The notes under the pieces: model-generated
What the model was told of the DNA's origin: nothing
Seen by the model: the letters and a program-made list of their open reading frames with translations, nothing else
The model's database searches: none
Assembly: GCF_001642575.1 (NCBI RefSeq)
Contig: NZ_LXNG01000016.1
Location: 52,674 to 116,673, forward strand
Origin: Xanthomonas floridensis
GTDB lineage: Bacteria > Pseudomonadota > Gammaproteobacteria > Xanthomonadales > Xanthomonadaceae
Length of the DNA stretch: 64,000 nt
Reading direction: 5' to 3'
Shown here: in pieces, positions 18,852 to 30,184 of the stretch
Numbering within the stretch: position 1 is the stretch's first letter
How the letters are laid out: each line of letters opens with the position of its first letter
Translations under genes and position numbers: made by a program

Positions 18852-19288
18852 GCATGGCGGGCAGAACGTCGCGTGCAGCTACCAACTGGATGCAGGCGGC
18901 GAACTGACAACCGGAATGGACGCGTTGTATCGGCCGATTCCGGGCGTTGATCGCAGCTGCCTTGTCGGCGCCTTCTCGGCGGCGCAGCAGGTCTGTTGAT
19001 CGCTCCGAGTGCATCGCTGTGCGCGTGCGCAAGGCATGCGGGCAGCGTTCTTTCCACCTGCGCAACGCATGCGTCACACCGCGCGCGTGTCGACGACGAT
19101 GCGCGTTGTCGACACTGCGGCGTGGCGCACATCCCGCATCGCGGGCGGGCGCAGGCAATGAACCTGCGCCCAATCGCGCCGGCGCGCATGGGCTGGAACT
19201 TAACGTCCGGTGGGACACACTAGAGGCCGTCGCGATCAGGAGCCTGCTCCAGCACGATCGCCCTCCTCCCCCACTGACCGGAATCCGC
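18852..19288 (+). other. Non-coding gap
   Basis: About 440 bp between the TonB receptor and the beta-helix lipoprotein gene. Only shadow-like frames are visible on either strand. No tRNA-like fold or clear terminator was recognised. Confidence 0.45.
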
Positions 19289-20341
19289 ATGCCTCAGCTT
19301 GCCCGCTCCGTTTCCGCCCTGTTGCCCCTGGTGTTCGCCGCCGCCTGTTCGGCCGCGCCACCGACCCCAGCCGGCCCGCCTGCCGCGCCCGTGGCCAGTT
19401 GCACCGCCAAGGTGAAGCCCGGCCAGGACCTGCAGAAAGCCATCGACAAACTGCCGCAAGGCGACAAGCCCGCCGTGTTGTGCCTGGAAAAAGGCGAATT
19501 CCCGCTCAATGGTCTGGTCTCGATCCACCGCGGCAACCTGACCCTGCGCGGCAAGGGCCCCAGCACCGTACTGCGCATGGCCGATGGCGTGCAGCAGCCG
19601 GCGCTGGTGGTCGGCGACTACGAAAATCAGCAGCCCACCGGGGTGATCCGCAATGTCAGCATCGAAGATATGCAGATCGTCGCCAGCACCGGCGACAAGG
19701 AATTCATGCCCGAACGTCCGTATCTGAGCAACAGCGCGGTAGTGGTGCGTTCCGGCCAGGGCATTCGGCTGGCCGGCCTGCAGGTCAACAAATGCCGCAG
19801 TGCCTGCCTGCTGAGCGAATACGACACGCGCGAAATCACCATCGAAAACAACGATGTGTCCGGCGCGATCTGGGACGGCGTGTCGTTCAACCGCACCGCC
19901 AAGGTCACGATGGTCAACAATTACATCCACGACAACGTGGCTGCAGGCCTGACCACCGAACACCTGGAAGACAGCGAGATCCGCAACAACCGCTTCGAGC
20001 GCAATGGCAGCCAGGGCATCTACCTGTCGGATGCGCGACGCAACCGCTTCAGCAACAACGTGTTCGATGGCAACAAGGTGGCCGGCGTGTTCCTGGCCTG
20101 CGCCATCCGTTATCGCACCCCGGAAATCCTGTGCTGGGACAACAGCATGAGCCAGGACAACGTGTTCGAGAACAATCGCTTCGCCAACACGCCATTCACC
20201 TACACCATCGGTGTGGACCGTGCGGCCAACTGCACCGCCGCCGACTTCAAGCCGAACCTGTGGCGCAACAACCAGGCCGATGTGGCAGGCGTGGATATCG
20301 AACCGCAGCGTTATGGCTACTGCGTGCGCCACGAGCAATAA
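19289..20341 (+). CDS. Right-handed parallel beta-helix lipoprotein
   Basis: 350 residues. The start is ATG 19289 (MPQLARSVSALLPLVFAAACS), a lipoprotein signal peptide with lipobox FAAAC. A Pro/Ala linker follows. The rest is a run of parallel beta-helix coils rich in Asn and Ile: GVIRNVSIEDMQIV, EITIENNDVSGAIWDGVSF, KVTMVNNYIHDNVAAGL, SEIRNNRFERNGSQGIYL, NRFSNNVFDGNKVAGVFL. This is the NosD/pectate-lyase-like fold. Four or more Cys near the C-terminus may form disulfides. It is probably periplasmic or outer-membrane attached. Polysaccharide binding or cleavage is possible, but no catalytic motif is evident. Confidence 0.8.
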   Translation: MPQLARSVSALLPLVFAAACSAAPPTPAGPPAAPVASCTAKVKPGQDLQKAIDKLPQGDKPAVLCLEKGEFPLNGLVSIHRGNLTLRGKGPSTVLRMADGVQQPALVVGDYENQQPTGVIRNVSIEDMQIVASTGDKEFMPERPYLSNSAVVVRSGQGIRLAGLQVNKCRSACLLSEYDTREITIENNDVSGAIWDGVSFNRTAKVTMVNNYIHDNVAAGLTTEHLEDSEIRNNRFERNGSQGIYLSDARRNRFSNNVFDGNKVAGVFLACAIRYRTPEILCWDNSMSQDNVFENNRFANTPFTYTIGVDRAANCTAADFKPNLWRNNQADVAGVDIEPQRYGYCVRHEQ

Positions 20342-20539
20342 GCGCCGCTGACAGCACGTAGCGCACGGTCGCCAAGTGGGTATGGACGGCGTGCTCAGAT
20401 GCCGGGGTGTACGGGCTGCACACGCCGATTCCGAGTCCCGGCCAAGCCCGCCTGGCGACCATGCAGTGTTGCCAGGCGCTCTGGGGCCACGGCGGCCGGC
20501 AGCGCCATGCTGCGCGCCGGCCGCTGCGGTTGCAGCGGG

Positions 20540-22234
20540 TTACGACGCCAGCGCCTGCGCGTGTACCCCTGCGATGGCGCGGCCGGAAGGATCGGCCATC
20601 GCGGCAAAGCTCGCGTCCCAGGCAATGGCAGTCGGCGAGGAACAGGCAATCGACTTGCCGCCGGGCACGGTTTCGGCCGCGGCCTGGCTGGGGAAGAACT
20701 GCTCGAACAGGCTGCGATAGAAATACGCCTCCTTGGTCTGCGGCGGGTTGACCGGAAAGCGCCGGTCGGCCGCGGCCAGTTCGCGGTCGCTGACATGCGC
20801 GGCCGCATGCGCCTTGAGCCCGTCGATCCAGCCATAACCCACGCCGTCGCTGAATTGCTCTTTCTGCCGCCACAGGATCGATTCGGGCAGATACCCGGCA
20901 AATGCCTCGCGCAGCACGCCTTTTTCCATCCGAATTGCGCCGTCACTGGTCTTGTCGATCATCTTGTGGCTGGCATCCATGCGCATGGCCACATCCAGGA
21001 ACTCGCGATCCAGAAACGGCACACGCGGCTCCACGCCCCAGGCCATCATCGACTTGTTGGCGCGCAGGCAATCGTAGTTGTTGAGCGCATCGAGCTTTCG
21101 CACCAGTTCCTCGTGGAATTCGCGCGCGTTGGGCGCCTTGTGGAAGTACAGATAGCCGCCGAAGATTTCGTCGCTGCCCTCGCCCGACAGCACCATCTTG
21201 ACGCCCATTGCCTTGATCCGCCGCGCCAGCAGGAACATCGGCGTGGAGGCGCGGATGGTGGTGACGTCGTAGGTCTCGATATGACGGATCACCTCAGGCA
21301 ATGCATCCAGCCCTTCATCAAAGGTGTATTCGAAGCCGTGGTGCACGGTGCCGATCGCCGCGGCAGCCACTTCGGCAGCGGCAAGATCCGGCGAACCCTT
21401 CAGACCGATCGCGAACGAATGCAGCCGCGGCCACCAGGCTTCGGTGGTGTCGTTCTCTTCGATGCGATGGCGGGCGTAGCGCGCCGCCACGGCAGCAACC
21501 AGCGACGAATCCAGGCCGCCGGACAGCAACACGCCGTAGGGCACGTCGGTCATCAGCTGGCGATGCACTGCGCGTTCGAAGGCCTGCCGCAGTTCCTGCA
21601 GCGGCACCTGCACGCCTTCCACCTCGCCGTATTCGCGCCAGGCACGCTCGTAGTAGCGACTGAGTGCGCCGGTGGCACTGTCGTACCAGTGGCCCGGCGG
21701 AAACTGCGCGGCATCGGCGCAATCGTCCACCAGCGACTTCAGTTCGGAGGCCACCCGCAACCGTCCTTCGCGGTCGTGACCCCAATAGAGCGGCACCACG
21801 CCGATCGGATCGCGCGCGATGATCACCCGCCCGGCCGCCTTGTCCCACAGCGCGAACGCGAAGATGCCGTTGAGCCGATTGAGATACGAGGCCGGCGCAT
21901 CCTCCCGGTACAGCGCATTGATCACTTCGCAATCGGAGCCGGTCTGGAAGGCATACGGTTGCAGCAGTTCGGCCTTGAGCTCGCGATGGTTGTAGATCTC
22001 ACCGTTGACCGCCAGCACCAGCTGTCCATCGGCGGACAGCAACGGTTGCGAGCCGCCGGCAGGATCGACGATGGCCAGGCGCTCATGCACCAGGATCGCG
22101 CCGGCATCGACATGCACACCGCTCCAGTCCGGACCGCGATGCCGCTGCCGTTGCGAACATTCCAGCGCCTGCCGGCGCAAAGCCTGCAGATCGTCGCCGG
22201 GTTGCAGGCCGAAAATGCCGAAGATGGAACACAT
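20540..22234 (-). CDS. asnB: Asparagine synthetase B, glutamine-hydrolysing
   Basis: 564 residues, close to E. coli AsnB (554). The start at ATG 22234 leaves Cys2 (MCSIFGIFG) as the glutaminase nucleophile after Met removal; AGGAG lies about 8 bases upstream. The N-terminal Ntn glutaminase domain has HRGPDWSGV and VNGEIYNHRELK. The C-terminal ATP-pyrophosphatase domain has the PP-loop LLSGGLDSSLVAA and KMVLSGEGSDEIFGGY. It makes Asn from Asp, Gln and ATP. It is the last gene of the minus-strand block after dapE, but is set apart from it by a 440-bp leader containing an attenuator (see the leader frame and terminator entries). Confidence 0.96.
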   Translation of the reverse strand: MCSIFGIFGLQPGDDLQALRRQALECSQRQRHRGPDWSGVHVDAGAILVHERLAIVDPAGGSQPLLSADGQLVLAVNGEIYNHRELKAELLQPYAFQTGSDCEVINALYREDAPASYLNRLNGIFAFALWDKAAGRVIIARDPIGVVPLYWGHDREGRLRVASELKSLVDDCADAAQFPPGHWYDSATGALSRYYERAWREYGEVEGVQVPLQELRQAFERAVHRQLMTDVPYGVLLSGGLDSSLVAAVAARYARHRIEENDTTEAWWPRLHSFAIGLKGSPDLAAAEVAAAAIGTVHHGFEYTFDEGLDALPEVIRHIETYDVTTIRASTPMFLLARRIKAMGVKMVLSGEGSDEIFGGYLYFHKAPNAREFHEELVRKLDALNNYDCLRANKSMMAWGVEPRVPFLDREFLDVAMRMDASHKMIDKTSDGAIRMEKGVLREAFAGYLPESILWRQKEQFSDGVGYGWIDGLKAHAAAHVSDRELAAADRRFPVNPPQTKEAYFYRSLFEQFFPSQAAAETVPGGKSIACSSPTAIAWDASFAAMADPSGRAIAGVHAQALAS

Positions 22235-22304
22235 GGAAACACTCCTGATGAAACGACGGGGATGGATGGCCGATGGATGAGCATGCTGCATGCAAGTGAC
22301 GCCC

Positions 22305-22334
22305 AAAAAAAAACCCGCATCGGCCGATGCGGGT
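22305..22334 (-). terminator. Attenuator terminator in the asnB leader
   Basis: On the minus strand the arms ACCCGCATC and GATGCGGGT pair perfectly around GGCC (adjacent A/T pairs extend the stem to 12 bp). Nine Ts (A9 at 22305-22313 on plus) follow. It ends 70 nt before the asnB ATG, so it would stop transcription before the gene rather than after one. Its 5' arm can alternatively pair with the end of the leader frame. Confidence 0.85.
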
Positions 22335-22367
22335 TTTCTGATTCCTGGGCGTTTGGTTGTACTTCGC

Positions 22368-22457
22368 CTAGTCGCAGACCCGCATCGGCCGCGCACGATT
22401 ATTCGCGCGCAGGGCATTGCGGTTGGCGTTATTGAGGTTGGCGAGGCAGATGACCAT
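22368..22457 (-). CDS. Asn-rich leader peptide of the asnB attenuator
   Basis: A 29-codon frame, ATG 22457 to TAG 22368. Codons 7-20 read NLNNANRNALRANN, seven Asn in 14 codons, four of them AAT, an uncommon codon at this GC content. Codons 22-27 (RNA of 22391-22378) spell CGGCCGATGCGGGT, identical over 14 nt to the 3' arm of the downstream terminator. They can therefore pair with the terminator's 5' arm to make an antiterminator. A ribosome reaching the TAG would cover this segment; one stalled at the earlier Asn codons would leave it free. No strong ribosome binding site precedes the ATG, and a good promoter was not found. The translation is inference; the frame and repeats are seen directly. 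Confidence 0.75.
   Translation of the reverse strand: MVICLANLNNANRNALRANNRARPMRVCD
22378..22391 (-). promoter_or_regulatory. Antiterminator arm (region 2) of the asnB attenuator
   Basis: The 14-nt segment reads, on the minus strand, CGGCCGATGCGGGT. It is exactly repeated at 22326-22313, the 3' arm of the terminator, and complementary to the 5' arm at 22334-22321. It ends 8 nt before the leader stop codon, the right place to be masked by a terminating ribosome. Confidence 0.75.
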
Positions 22458-22672
22458 GCAGCTGACGCTAACCGTTCGTTTTCGCTGGCGCAACTGTTTC
22501 AGCGGCAACGAGAGCCAGGAGCGGCTAACAGAACGTCGCACGCAGTGATCGGCTGGGCGTGGACGACGCACTCAGCACCGGAGTGGGCGCGAGGTACATC
22601 CGATGCCGGGCAGCGGCCGCGCCCGCCTGGTAGCTGCGCCGTCGTTGTGTGCGCAGCTCCAGGCACCGCTAC

Positions 22673-23803
22673 TCACTCGATCAGCAGCCGCTCGACCAAC
22701 GTGCAATACAGCGCAGGCAGGGCCTGCAGATCGGCCACACGTACGTGCTCGTCGACCTGGTGGATGCTGGCGTTGACCGGGCCGACCTCGATGCATTGCG
22801 CGCCAAGCGGCGCGATGAAGCGCGCATCGGAGGTGCCACCGCCGGTGCTCTCCTCCGGTGGTGCCCCGGCAAACTGGCCCAGCACCTCGCGCGCGACACT
22901 GCGCAGGCGCCCCTCCGGCGTATAGAACGGCTCGCCGCTGCGATGCCAGCGCAGCGTGTAGTCCAGCCCGTGTCGATCGAGCATGGCGGTGATGTCCGCT
23001 TCCAGCCGCGGCGCATCCCAATGCGGGGTATAGCGCAGATTGAAGGCGACCTGCAGCTCACCGGGGATCACGTTGTTGGCGCCGGTGCCGGCATGGATAT
23101 TGGAAATCTGCAGGCTGGTGGGCGGGAAACTTTCAAAGCCCTCGTCCCATCGGCGCGCGATCAGTTCTGCCAGCGCCGGTGCCGCCAGGTGGATCGGGTT
23201 GCGTGCCTTGTGCGGATACGCCACGTGGCCCTGCACGCCGCTGACGACCAGGTTGCCGGACAGGCTGCCGCGGCGGCCGACCCGCAGCAGATCGCCCAGC
23301 CGCTCGGTGGAGGATGGCTCGCCGGTGATGCACCAATCGATCTGCTGGCCACGCTCGGCGAACAGGCGTGCCACATGCCGCACACCGTCGATGGCATCGC
23401 CCTCTTCGTCGCTGGTCAGCAGCACGGCGAGCGTGCCCGGGTGCTGCGGATGCGCGGCGACGAACTGCTCGGCCGCCACCACGAACGCAGCCACGCTTCC
23501 CTTCATGTCGGCCGCGCCGCGCCCGTACAGCACGCCATCGCGGATCTGCGGATCGAACGGATCGCTGGTCCACGCCTCGCGCGGGCCGGGCGGCACCACA
23601 TCGGTATGCCCGAGCAGCACGAGCACCGGCGCACCGCTGCCGTGCGTGGCCCATAGATTATCGACCTCGCCCAGACGCAGGTGCTCGCAACTGAAACCGG
23701 CCGCTTCCAGACGTTGCGCAAGCATTGCCTGACACCCGGCGTCGACCGGCGTTACCGACGCGCGTGCAATCAGATCGCGGGTCAAATCCAGCACATCGTT
23801 CAT
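22673..23803 (-). CDS. dapE: Succinyl-diaminopimelate desuccinylase
   Basis: 376 residues, as in E. coli DapE (375). It belongs to the M20 metallopeptidase family with two zinc ions: [11 protein letters not shown] (His and Asp ligand region), [10 protein letters not shown], and [11 protein letters not shown] carrying the catalytic Glu. It also has the C-terminal GGTSDARF typical of DapE. It removes succinate from N-succinyl-LL-diaminopimelate in lysine and peptidoglycan precursor synthesis. DapD, an earlier step of the same branch, is encoded two genes upstream. The neighbouring arsC/yffB-type gene is next to dapE in E. coli as well. Confidence 0.96.
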   Translation of the reverse strand: MNDVLDLTRDLIARASVTPVDAGCQAMLAQRLEAAGFSCEHLRLGEVDNLWATHGSGAPVLVLLGHTDVVPPGPREAWTSDPFDPQIRDGVLYGRGAADMKGSVAAFVVAAEQFVAAHPQHPGTLAVLLTSDEEGDAIDGVRHVARLFAERGQQIDWCITGEPSSTERLGDLLRVGRRGSLSGNLVVSGVQGHVAYPHKARNPIHLAAPALAELIARRWDEGFESFPPTSLQISNIHAGTGANNVIPGELQVAFNLRYTPHWDAPRLEADITAMLDRHGLDYTLRWHRSGEPFYTPEGRLRSVAREVLGQFAGAPPEESTGGGTSDARFIAPLGAQCIEVGPVNASIHQVDEHVRVADLQALPALYCTLVERLLIE

Positions 23804-23914
23804 GGAGCATCACCTGCGTGGAGGCCGCCGAGCGCGGCGTGAGTTGATCCTGCACTATCGAAACAGCAGGCGCAGGCCTGCAGCGTCGCCGCAGTCTGCA
23901 TGCAGCGGCGCGAC

Positions 23915-24271
23915 TCAGCCCACGCCGAAGCGCTGCTTGAAGCCGTTATCGGAGAAACCCTGGGTCAGTGCTCCGTCGTCGCTCACCACCACCGGACGAC
24001 GGATCAGTTGCGGATACTCGCGCAACAGCAACTTCCACTCCGCCTCCGAGCCGGGCACCTTCTTGTTGTCGGGCAACTGCCGCCAGGTGGTGGACGATTT
24101 GTTGATCAAGGCATCGAATCCGCCGGCCTTGCCGGCCCACTCCAGCAGCGTCTCCGGCGACGGCTTGTTGTCGCGGTAATCCACGAACGTGTAGGCCACA
24201 CCGAAGCGGTCCAGCCACTTGGTGGCTTTTTTGCAGGTATCGCAGTTCTTCAATCCATATAGCGTGGTCAT
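23915..24271 (-). CDS. ArsC/Spx-family protein, YffB type
   Basis: 118 residues with a thioredoxin-like fold. The start [20 protein letters not shown] carries the CxxC motif of the family; NKSSTTWRQL and RRPVVV (with the Arg-Arg/Pro loop) follow. Homologues next to dapE are called YffB or arsenate reductase-related; they use glutathione or act in stress responses, and true arsenate reduction is doubtful. The ATG overlaps the stop of the upstream gene (ATGA), so the two are translationally coupled. Confidence 0.85.
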   Translation of the reverse strand: MTTLYGLKNCDTCKKATKWLDRFGVAYTFVDYRDNKPSPETLLEWAGKAGGFDALINKSSTTWRQLPDNKKVPGSEAEWKLLLREYPQLIRRPVVVSDDGALTQGFSDNGFKQRFGVG

Positions 24272-24737
24272 GTCGTGCTCTCTTCAACTGCCTGGCGCGC
24301 GCCTGCACGCGCCAGCAAGGTGGTGGCCAACTCGGCGGGGTCCAGCCCATGTGCGGGCAGGAACACCACCTGTGCGCGCTCACCGTGGAATTTCAATGCC
24401 AGCCGCATCGGCGGGACCCGCCAGGCAGGAACGGCCGCACGCAATTGCGCAAAATCCACGCGCTGCGATCGCCCCTGCCGGGTGATCTCCAGCGCATCGC
24501 CGGCATCGCGCACCTGCGCCCATCGCCTGCATGACACGAGGTGCCGCACGGTCAGCCCTACCAGCACGACAGGCGCCAGCCAGCGCAGCACATCCAGCTG
24601 CTGCGGGACGCCGTCGCGCACCAGCGAGCCCACCACGTAGAGCGCAGCCCATCCCAGCCACAGGGCGGGAATGCCCCACCGCATCCAGCCACTGGCCGGA
24701 CGCGATAGCAGGGCGCCGGCAGGCGCGTGTGCGGTAC

Positions 24738-24741
<4 letters not shown>
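24268..24741 (-). CDS. Small membrane protein with PH-like C-terminal domain
   Basis: 157 residues if it begins at TTG 24741, which overlaps the dapD stop as TTGA; no better start is in frame. There are two hydrophobic helices ([20 protein letters not shown] and [18 protein letters not shown]), then a soluble C-terminal region. That region's pattern ([32 protein letters not shown]) looks like a bacterial PH-like domain. I know no function for it. It lies inside the dapD-arsC block with overlaps on both sides, so it is surely cotranscribed. Confidence 0.7.
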
Positions 24742-25934
<1,193 letters not shown>

Positions 25935-25951
25935 GGGGGGTCTCCGGAGTG

Positions 25952-28561
25952 CTAGGCGGGATCGAGACAGGCGCACAGCGCGTCGCGCAGCGCCTGCCGG
26001 GCGGGTTCGGACAACGGGCGGTCGTGCTCGTCGGTGATCTGGAACTGATCTTCGGCACGCTCGCCGAAGGTGGCGATGCGCGCGTCGTGCACGCGCAGGT
26101 GCTGGATGCGCAACACATGCGCGACATCGGCGAGTAGGCCGGGCCGGTCGGGTGCGACCAGGCTGATGCGGGTACGGCGGCCGCCGGCACTTTCGCTGAA
26201 TTCCACCCGCGGCGCGAAGCGGAAATGCCGCAACTGGCGCGGCACCGCGCGTCGTGCAGGGCGTACCTTGGCCAGATCGCCGGCCAGCACCTGACGCAAG
26301 GTTGCAGCCAGCCGCTGCGGGTCGCCATCGGCAAAGCTGTCCTGCGGCAGGACCTCGAACACGTCGAAGATCGCATCGTGCGGCGCATCCAGCACGCGTG
26401 CGCGGTGGATGCCGTAGCCCTTGCGGTCCAGCGTAGCCACGATCGCCGAAAACAGGCCGTCGCGGTCGGGCGAGTACACGAACACTTCCAGCGCATCGTT
26501 ATCCGGCACTGCGCGGCGCGCCTTGACCAGCGTCTGGCCGATCTCCACCTCGATCAACGAGGCGGCCTGCCAGGCCAGCTGCTCGGGACGGAAGCGCAGG
26601 AAGTTCTCGTCCGGCATGCCGGCGAACTGGCGATCGATGGTGGCATCGTCATGCCCTTGCGCCTGCATCAGCGCGCGCGCGGAGTCGCGGGCCTCGCGCA
26701 GCCGTTCCTCGCGCGGTGGCGGATGCTCCAGCCCTTCGCGCAACGCGCGGCGTGCGGCGAAATACAGGTCGGCCAGCAAGCGGTCCTTCCATGCATTCCA
26801 CAGCTTGGGGCTGGTGCCGGCAATGTCGGCGCAGGTCAGCAGATACAGATAATCCAGACGCTCGCGCGTGCCGACCAGGGTAGCGAAACGGTGGATCACT
26901 TCCGGGTCGGAGATGTCCTGCTTCTGCGCGGTGACCGACATGCGCAAGTGCTGCTCCACCAGCCAGGTCACCAGTTCGGTATCGCCTTCGCTCAGACGGT
27001 GCGCCAGGCAGAACGCACGCGCATCCACTGCGCCCAGTTCGGAATGATCGCCGCCGCGGCCCTTGGCGATATCGTGAAACAGCCCGGCCAGCAGCAGCAG
27101 TTCGGGTTTACGCAAGCGCGGCCAGACTTCATGCGTGATCGAAAAGCGCTCGTCGGCGCGGCCGGCGGCGAACAGCGCGATGTTCCGCAACACCATCAGC
27201 GTGTGCTGGTCCACCGTATAGACATGGAACAGGTCGAACTGCATGCGCCCGGAGACGCTGGCAAACGCAGGAATCCACTGCCCCAGCACGCCCAGCCGCG
27301 CCATGCGGTTGAGCGTTTCCACCGCACGCTGGCCGCGCAGCAGCGCCATGAAACGGTCGCGCGTGGCAGCATCGGCAACGTCGTAGGCCGGCAGTTGCTG
27401 CAGCACCTCGGCCAGTGCCCGCGCGGTCAGCGAATGCAGTCCGCGCACCTCGCGATGCGCGGCCCATTGCGCGAACAACGCGAACACCTGCAGCACATTG
27501 CCTTCGGGCCAGCTGTCGGCATCGGCGGCCAGGTAGCCGCGGCGCAGGCTGAAACCGTCGCCTAGCGGCTCGGGGACCGCTTCGCCGTCGAACTGTTCTT
27601 CGAAGCGTTGCAGCAGACGATCGCTGATGCGACGGATCAACGCGGCGCTGCGGTAGAAGCGCTGCATCATCTTTTCCACGCCCAGGCTTTCCGGGTCGTC
27701 GGCAAAGCCCAGCCGCTGCGCCAGGGTCTTCTGGTAATCGAAGCGCAGGCGCTCTTCCGGCCGGTTGGCCACGCTATGCAGCCCGAAGCGCAGCCGCGCC
27801 AGTTCCTCGCGCTCGCGCCGCAGCGCGGCCGCTTCGTCGAAACCAACATGCCCCAGCCCGACCAGCGCTTCCAGATCCTTGACCCCGAACGCGCGCAACG
27901 CCATCCAGCCCAAGGTCTGCAGATCACGCAGGCCGCCCGGGCCATCCTTGATGTCGGGTTCGAGGTTGTCGGCGGTATCGCCGAAGCGCTGATGGCGCGC
28001 CAGCAACTCCTCGCGCTTGGCCTGGAAGAAATCCCGCGGCGGCCACACCTGTTGCGGCGCGATCGCCTTCGCCAGCGCCGCGCGCGCCTCGCCATCGGCC
28101 ACCAGCGCGCGCGATTCGATCAGCGCCGTGAGCACCGTCTGGTCGGCCGCGGCCACCGTGCATTGCGCGGGCGAGCGCACTGCGTGGCTGATCGGCAGGC
28201 CCACGTCCCACAGCAGCGCGAACAGGCGCGCCAGGTGTTGCTCATGCTGTTGCTGGGCCGCGCTTTCGCCCAGCACCAGCACATCGACGTCCGAGCGCGG
28301 GAACAGCTCGCCGCGCCCGTAGCCGCCCACCGCATGCAGCGACAGGCCACTGTCGGCCGGGATGCAGCGGGTCCAGGCGTTGCGCATCAATTGATCGACT
28401 GCGCGTGCGCGCAGTGCCACCAGCCGTTCGATCGGTTCGCCCTGGTCGAAGCGCTTGCACAGGCGCATGTCCGCATGCACCAGCAGCGGACGGGCCTGTG
28501 CTGCCCATTCCGCGTCGCCGGCGACGCCCGGGTCGGGTCGCTCCGCCGGCGCGTCCGTCAT
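25952..28561 (-). CDS. glnD: Bifunctional uridylyltransferase/uridylyl-removing enzyme GlnD
   Basis: 869 residues, close to the usual ~890. The start ATG 28561 overlaps the map stop (ATGA). Domains in order: nucleotidyltransferase with [19 protein letters not shown]; a linker domain; an HD phosphohydrolase with [18 protein letters not shown]; and two C-terminal ACT domains ([17 protein letters not shown], then [14 protein letters not shown]). GlnD senses glutamine and adds or removes UMP on PII proteins (GlnB/GlnK), setting glutamine synthetase activity. Being in the same block as asnB, a glutamine consumer, fits a nitrogen theme. Confidence 0.96.
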   Translation of the reverse strand: MTDAPAERPDPGVAGDAEWAAQARPLLVHADMRLCKRFDQGEPIERLVALRARAVDQLMRNAWTRCIPADSGLSLHAVGGYGRGELFPRSDVDVLVLGESAAQQQHEQHLARLFALLWDVGLPISHAVRSPAQCTVAAADQTVLTALIESRALVADGEARAALAKAIAPQQVWPPRDFFQAKREELLARHQRFGDTADNLEPDIKDGPGGLRDLQTLGWMALRAFGVKDLEALVGLGHVGFDEAAALRREREELARLRFGLHSVANRPEERLRFDYQKTLAQRLGFADDPESLGVEKMMQRFYRSAALIRRISDRLLQRFEEQFDGEAVPEPLGDGFSLRRGYLAADADSWPEGNVLQVFALFAQWAAHREVRGLHSLTARALAEVLQQLPAYDVADAATRDRFMALLRGQRAVETLNRMARLGVLGQWIPAFASVSGRMQFDLFHVYTVDQHTLMVLRNIALFAAGRADERFSITHEVWPRLRKPELLLLAGLFHDIAKGRGGDHSELGAVDARAFCLAHRLSEGDTELVTWLVEQHLRMSVTAQKQDISDPEVIHRFATLVGTRERLDYLYLLTCADIAGTSPKLWNAWKDRLLADLYFAARRALREGLEHPPPREERLREARDSARALMQAQGHDDATIDRQFAGMPDENFLRFRPEQLAWQAASLIEVEIGQTLVKARRAVPDNDALEVFVYSPDRDGLFSAIVATLDRKGYGIHRARVLDAPHDAIFDVFEVLPQDSFADGDPQRLAATLRQVLAGDLAKVRPARRAVPRQLRHFRFAPRVEFSESAGGRRTRISLVAPDRPGLLADVAHVLRIQHLRVHDARIATFGERAEDQFQITDEHDRPLSEPARQALRDALCACLDPA

Positions 28562-29334
28562 ACCGGCGCGGGCGAGTTGGCCGACAGCGTCAGCACATCC
28601 ACGCCGTCTTCGGTCACCGCCACCATGTGTTCCCACTGTGCGGACAACTTGCGGTCCTTGGTCACCACCGTCCAGCCGTCGGGCAGGGTCTTATGGTGAT
28701 AGGTGCCTTCGTTGATCATCGGCTCGATGGTGAAGGTCATGCCCGGCTTGAGTACCAACCCCTCGCCGGGACGGCCGTAATGCATCACCTGCGGTTCGTC
28801 GTGATAGACCTTGCCGATGCCGTGGCCGCAGTAGTCGCGCACCACGCTGAAGCGCTCGGCTTCGGCGAACTTCTGGATCGCGTGGCCCACATCGCCCAGC
28901 GTGGCACCCGGCTTGACCGCGCGGATACCGCGCCACATCGCCTCGTAGGTGGTTTCCACCAGCCGCTTGGCCATGACCGAAGGCGTGCCCACGTAATACA
29001 TGCGGCTGGTATCGCCGTGCCAGCCATCCTTGATGACGGTGACATCGATGTTGACGATGTCGCCCTCCTTCAGGACCTTGGCCGCGCTGGGGATGCCGTG
29101 GCAGATCACGTTGTTGACCGAGGTGCACACGCTCTTGGGAAAGCCACGGTAGCCCACGTTGGCAGGAATGGTGCCCTGCACGTTGACGATGTGGTCATGG
29201 CAGATGCGGTCCAGCTCGGCCGTGGTCACGCCCGGCTTGACGTGTGGGCCCACGACATCGAGCACCTCGGCGGCCAGGCGGCCGGCGACACGCATCAGTT
29301 CGATTTCTTCTTTGGTTTTCAGATTGACGCTCAT
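28558..29334 (-). CDS. map: Methionine aminopeptidase, type I
   Basis: 258 residues, as expected for type Ia. It has the pita-bread fold with the metal ligands of the family: CHGIPSAAKVLKEGDIVNIDV (His and Asp), GHGIGKVYHDEPQVMHYG and FTIEPMI (Glu). It removes the N-terminal Met from nascent proteins. In many proteobacteria map is divergent from rpsB and adjacent to it; here a pilus cluster separates the two. It is the first gene of the minus-strand block leading to glnD and dapD. Confidence 0.97.
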   Translation of the reverse strand: MSVNLKTKEEIELMRVAGRLAAEVLDVVGPHVKPGVTTAELDRICHDHIVNVQGTIPANVGYRGFPKSVCTSVNNVICHGIPSAAKVLKEGDIVNIDVTVIKDGWHGDTSRMYYVGTPSVMAKRLVETTYEAMWRGIRAVKPGATLGDVGHAIQKFAEAERFSVVRDYCGHGIGKVYHDEPQVMHYGRPGEGLVLKPGMTFTIEPMINEGTYHHKTLPDGWTVVTKDRKLSAQWEHMVAVTEDGVDVLTLSANSPAPV

Positions 29335-29651
29335 GGCAGGGATTATCGCCGATCCGGGCTGAATCTGAACGACCCGGTACAGCGTTTTTTACGCGACGCC
29401 TTGCCGTCACCTAAGCAGACCGGGCAGCAGGAAACCGCCGCTGGCGCCTATTCATCTGTGATCGTGTGCACGCAGCGTCAAAATTCGGCTTAGCGAAGTC
29501 ATCCGCAAGACATCGAAAATCAGGCGAAAGATCGAGCGGAAACAGGTAGATACAAGATGAATTCGCCGTTATGTTTGGCACGGCGGATGCATTGCATGGG
29601 TAGCGACGAGTGGTCGCGCCATCAATGACCTGACCGGTCAAGGAAATGTCC
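29335..29651 (+). other. Divergent promoter region of map and the pilus cluster
   Basis: 317 bp between divergent genes. It must hold the promoters of both, but I could not single out convincing -35/-10 pairs. No RNA gene is visible. Confidence 0.4.
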
Positions 29652-30176
29652 ATGCGTACTGTCCGCCCTGTCCTGCTGTCCCTCGGCCTGCTCTCGACCA
29701 TCGGCGTCGCCACCGCAGCAGATACCACCACCTTCAACGTCAAGATCGCCGTGACCAAGGCCTGCACCATCACCGCCGCCTCCGCCACCGACGTGGACTT
29801 CGGTTCGGTGCTGTCGACCTCGACCGCGAACGCCGACGCCAACGGCAGCGTGACCGCCCAGTGCACTGCGTTGACGCCCTACAACATCGCGCTGAGCGCG
29901 GGCAGCAACGCGGGGACCGCCAACGACGTCACCACCCGCCGCATGAAGAATGCCGACCCGCTGGTTACCACCAACAACTTCATCGCCTACCAGCTGTATC
30001 AGGACCTGGGCCGCAGCACCGTCTGGGGCAGCACCACCGGCACCAACACGCTGAGCCGCACCGCCACCGGCATCAACCAGGTCTATCCGGTCTACGGCCG
30101 AGTGACCAACCCGTCGGCCAACAACCCCGCCACCGGTAGTTACCAGGACACGATCACTGCCACGATCATCTATTGA
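29652..30176 (+). CDS. Spore coat U domain pilin, Csu-like major subunit
   Basis: 174 residues. Of two in-frame ATGs (29646, 29652) the second is used because AAGGA at 29640-29644 is well spaced for it and too close to the first. The signal peptide ends at ATA-ADTTT. The mature part is a single SCPU domain: VTKACTITAASATDVDFGSV, then a paired Cys (TAQCTAL), TRRMKNAD, YQLYQDLGRSTVWG, and the terminal YQDTITATIIY strand. Such subunits polymerise by donor-strand exchange into archaic (Csu-type) chaperone-usher pili used for biofilm and surface attachment. Confidence 0.9.
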   Translation: MRTVRPVLLSLGLLSTIGVATAADTTTFNVKIAVTKACTITAASATDVDFGSVLSTSTANADANGSVTAQCTALTPYNIALSAGSNAGTANDVTTRRMKNADPLVTTNNFIAYQLYQDLGRSTVWGSTTGTNTLSRTATGINQVYPVYGRVTNPSANNPATGSYQDTITATIIY

Positions 30177-30184
30177 GTCCGCGC

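Noticed and set aside
22261..22345. Hairpin as the ordinary terminator of dapE
   Set aside because: It lies ~330 bp beyond the dapE stop and directly before asnB, and its arm is duplicated in the Asn-rich leader frame. Attenuation explains more of the sequence, though it could also catch dapE readthrough.
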